This document shows positions 6,555 to 7,829 of a stretch of DNA of 7,829 nucleotides, piece after piece. This stretch comes from an uncultured Klebsiella sp. (GTDB lineage Bacteria; Pseudomonadota; Gammaproteobacteria; Enterobacterales; Enterobacteriaceae). The stretch's first letter is position 1. Every line of letters begins with the position of its first letter. Made by a program: the position numbers and the translations under genes. Location of the stretch: the NCBI GenBank assembly GCA_902490055.1, contig CABUCP010000137.1:1-7829 (forward strand). Reading direction: 5' to 3'. The notes under the pieces were generated by a model. It was not told the origin of the DNA, ran no database searches, and saw nothing but the letters and a program-made list of their open reading frames with translations.

Positions 6555-6577
6555 CAATTTGTGTCATCTACCGAAGG

Positions 6578-6610
6578 AGAAAAGGCTGGCGGGCCGCGAA
6601 GCCGCGCCAG
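6578..6610 (-). terminator. Possible intrinsic terminator of dgaR
   Basis: Arms CTGGCG and CGCCAG (6586-6591 and 6605-6610) enclose a further GGC/GCC pairing, and the minus strand then reads CCTTTTCT. The stem is strong but the T-run is only four long. It begins 8 nt after the dgaR stop and ends before the sigma-54 promoter, so it may separate dgaR transcription from dgaA. Confidence 0.45.
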
Positions 6611-6618
6611 GACAGGCA

Positions 6619-7829
6619 TTAACTAAATAATAATTCGTAGATATAAATGTACTCGGCATCGGATAAACGGATGGCGTAGGCCTCCTCAACCGGATGGAAA
6701 GCCGATTTGATGACACTAAACGCCTGAGCGTCCATATCGGGCCGGGTTTCCAACGCCATCTGTAACGGTTTCCGGTTAATCACGATACGCTCGACCATAC
6801 AGCAACAGTGGATCAGGAAGCGTAGTGTCACCTGGCGGTTAGGCGCAATGTCCAGCGAGCTCCTGAGCTGGTTCAGGATCCCCTCCATCTCCTTTAATAT
6901 GCGCTGCGGGTTGAGCACCGAAATATGGTTGATAATGCTTTCCATGGTCAGGGCGCTGATAAACCGGGAGGCGCTGCGCTCCATCTCCAGACGGCGCTCG
7001 CTGCTGGACAGATCGGGGGTCAGCAGGCTGAGCACCAGCTCCGGCCCCTGCTCGGAAAATAGCTCCTCCAGCGAGATAAACGGGATATCGGGCAGCCCCG
7101 GCTGGAAAGTGCCGACAATGCCCGCCAGCCGTTCATGCGCCTTGATCGCCTGCTGTACGCGCTCCGGGCTGCGAACCTCGTTGTAATCGAGGATCACCAT
7201 CCGGGTATCCTGCGACATCAGTTCGCCAAAGCTCTCCTCCAGCACCTTTTTGATTTTTTCCGCCGTGCCCATGCCGGTGATGCAGGAGATAACCAGCACC
7301 TTGCCAGCGTTTTCCTGCTGCGGCGTGCACAGCTGGCTGGCGATACTTTTTTCCTGCATTAAGGCCGCGAGTTGCCCCAGGTCGCCGGTTTCGTAGCTGA
7401 GATCGAGGCCGATCTCCAGCAGGCTGGTCAGGGTGATATTCGGCATCAGCAGGACATCGATCTGGAACAGTTTGCTAATGGTGCTACCGAAATGGACCAG
7501 CGATCCGATGTCGACCATCAGGATCAGCCGCTGCCAGCGTTTGCTGTGGATCAATTGGATCAGTTTTTCCAGCGTATCGTGCACCGATTGCTCGAACGGC
7601 ATATCGATGGCGCTGAACAGATCGCGCTCCAGTACCCGATTGACATACTGAGCCATGCTGGTGGCCGTGGTGGCGCCATGAGCAATGAGGATCGCCCCGC
7701 AGTCCGGGCTGGCGCTGATGCGCTGGCGGTAATGGCGGCACTCCTTGAGGAACAGGCACAGCCAGACCACCTCGGTGGCCGGGCACTGGATGTGCAGCAG
7801 ATCGTTGATTTTTTTGCAGAGCAGGGTGG
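6619..7829 (-). CDS. dgaR: Sigma-54 activator DgaR (LevR type), C-terminal part
   Basis: Partial: the frame is open to the window edge, so 402 C-terminal residues are visible and the AAA+ sigma-54-interacting part and DNA-binding domain lie outside. Numbering from the GTG at 7770, the visible order is the end of a first PRD (before about 15), a mannose-type EIIA domain with ILIAHGATTATSMA and phosphorylatable H31, a GatB-like EIIB domain with VLVISCITGMGTAEK and C163, then a second PRD with FLIHCCCMVERI and H321. This is the LevR/DgaR architecture, in which PTS phosphorylation controls activity: phosphate from the permease signals absence of substrate, and phosphate from HPr signals absence of better sugars. 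The gene lies directly upstream of the sigma-54-driven dga operon, so it is almost surely its activator. The GTG at 7770 is not a start. Confidence 0.93.
   Translation of the reverse strand, partial: TLLCKKINDLLHIQCPATEVVWLCLFLKECRHYRQRISASPDCGAILIAHGATTATSMAQYVNRVLERDLFSAIDMPFEQSVHDTLEKLIQLIHSKRWQRLILMVDIGSLVHFGSTISKLFQIDVLLMPNITLTSLLEIGLDLSYETGDLGQLAALMQEKSIASQLCTPQQENAGKVLVISCITGMGTAEKIKKVLEESFGELMSQDTRMVILDYNEVRSPERVQQAIKAHERLAGIVGTFQPGLPDIPFISLEELFSEQGPELVLSLLTPDLSSSERRLEMERSASRFISALTMESIINHISVLNPQRILKEMEGILNQLRSSLDIAPNRQVTLRFLIHCCCMVERIVINRKPLQMALETRPDMDAQAFSVIKSAFHPVEEAYAIRLSDAEYIYIYELLFS
6665..6697 (-). promoter_or_regulatory. Candidate upstream activator repeats for DgaR
   Basis: Two near-identical decamers on the plus strand, AAACGGATGG (6665-6674) and AACCGGATGG (6688-6697), lie 23 bp apart, about two helical turns, near -142 and -165 from the predicted dgaA start. 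That is a usual place for sigma-54 activator sites. They lie inside the dgaR coding end, so chance or codon constraint is a real alternative. Confidence 0.25.

Noticed and set aside
6500..6619. Longer dgaA starting at 6619 or 6523
   Set aside because: The sigma-54 promoter lies between them and the gene; 6619 is upstream of the transcript and 6523 is at about +6 without a Shine-Dalgarno site.
7768..7770. GTG at 7770 as the start of a 383-residue dgaR
   Set aside because: The frame stays open to the window edge and the sequence before it looks like the end of a PRD; the protein is cut by the window and not short.
1..7829. Mobile element, prophage, CRISPR or defence system
   Set aside because: No transposase, integrase, terminal repeats, spaced direct repeats, toxin-antitoxin pair or defence domain was found; all genes are metabolic, transport or regulatory and intact.

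Overview
The window looks like chromosomal DNA from a GC-rich member of the Enterobacterales (Klebsiella, Raoultella or Enterobacter type). The evidence is the GC-rich, tightly packed coding, the close family resemblance of the proteins to enterobacterial ones, and the enterobacterial sigma-54 and FNR-type control sites. All ten genes lie on the minus strand, so the text below runs from high to low coordinates. No transposase, integrase, tRNA, rRNA, CRISPR array or attachment site was seen.

Region 1 (7829 to 2098) is a D-glucosaminate utilisation locus. It starts with the C-terminal part of dgaR, a LevR/DgaR-type sigma-54 activator carrying PTS domains. A possible terminator, a consensus -24/-12 sigma-54 promoter and the intact operon dgaA-dgaB-dgaC-dgaD-dgaE-dgaF follow. 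DgaABCD form a mannose-family PTS permease (EIIA, EIIB, EIIC, EIID) that imports and phosphorylates D-glucosaminate. DgaE removes ammonia to give 2-keto-3-deoxy-6-phosphogluconate, and DgaF splits that into pyruvate and glyceraldehyde-3-phosphate. The promoter position, together with an AGGAGG site, moves the dgaA start to a TTG codon at 6499.

Region 2 (2097 to 1921) is the only intergenic gap of notable size apart from the dgaR-dgaA gap. It holds a GC-rich hairpin just after dgaF, an ACAAATTGT palindrome that recurs at the dgaA promoter, a perfect FNR-type box (TTGAT-N4-ATCAA), a TATGAT -10-like hexamer, and a 24-bp inverted repeat with perfect 9-bp arms covering the core promoter of the next gene.

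Region 3 (1932 to 2) is a compact three-gene set with no enzymes: a TetR-family repressor, a MarT/CadC/ToxR-type membrane-bound winged-helix regulator, and a FidL-like single-pass membrane protein that overlaps the regulator gene by 4 bp. The short gaps suggest one operon. The promoter reads as anaerobically activated (FNR) and possibly repressed by its own TetR product. The targets of this regulatory cassette are not in the window. It is the least understood part of the sequence.
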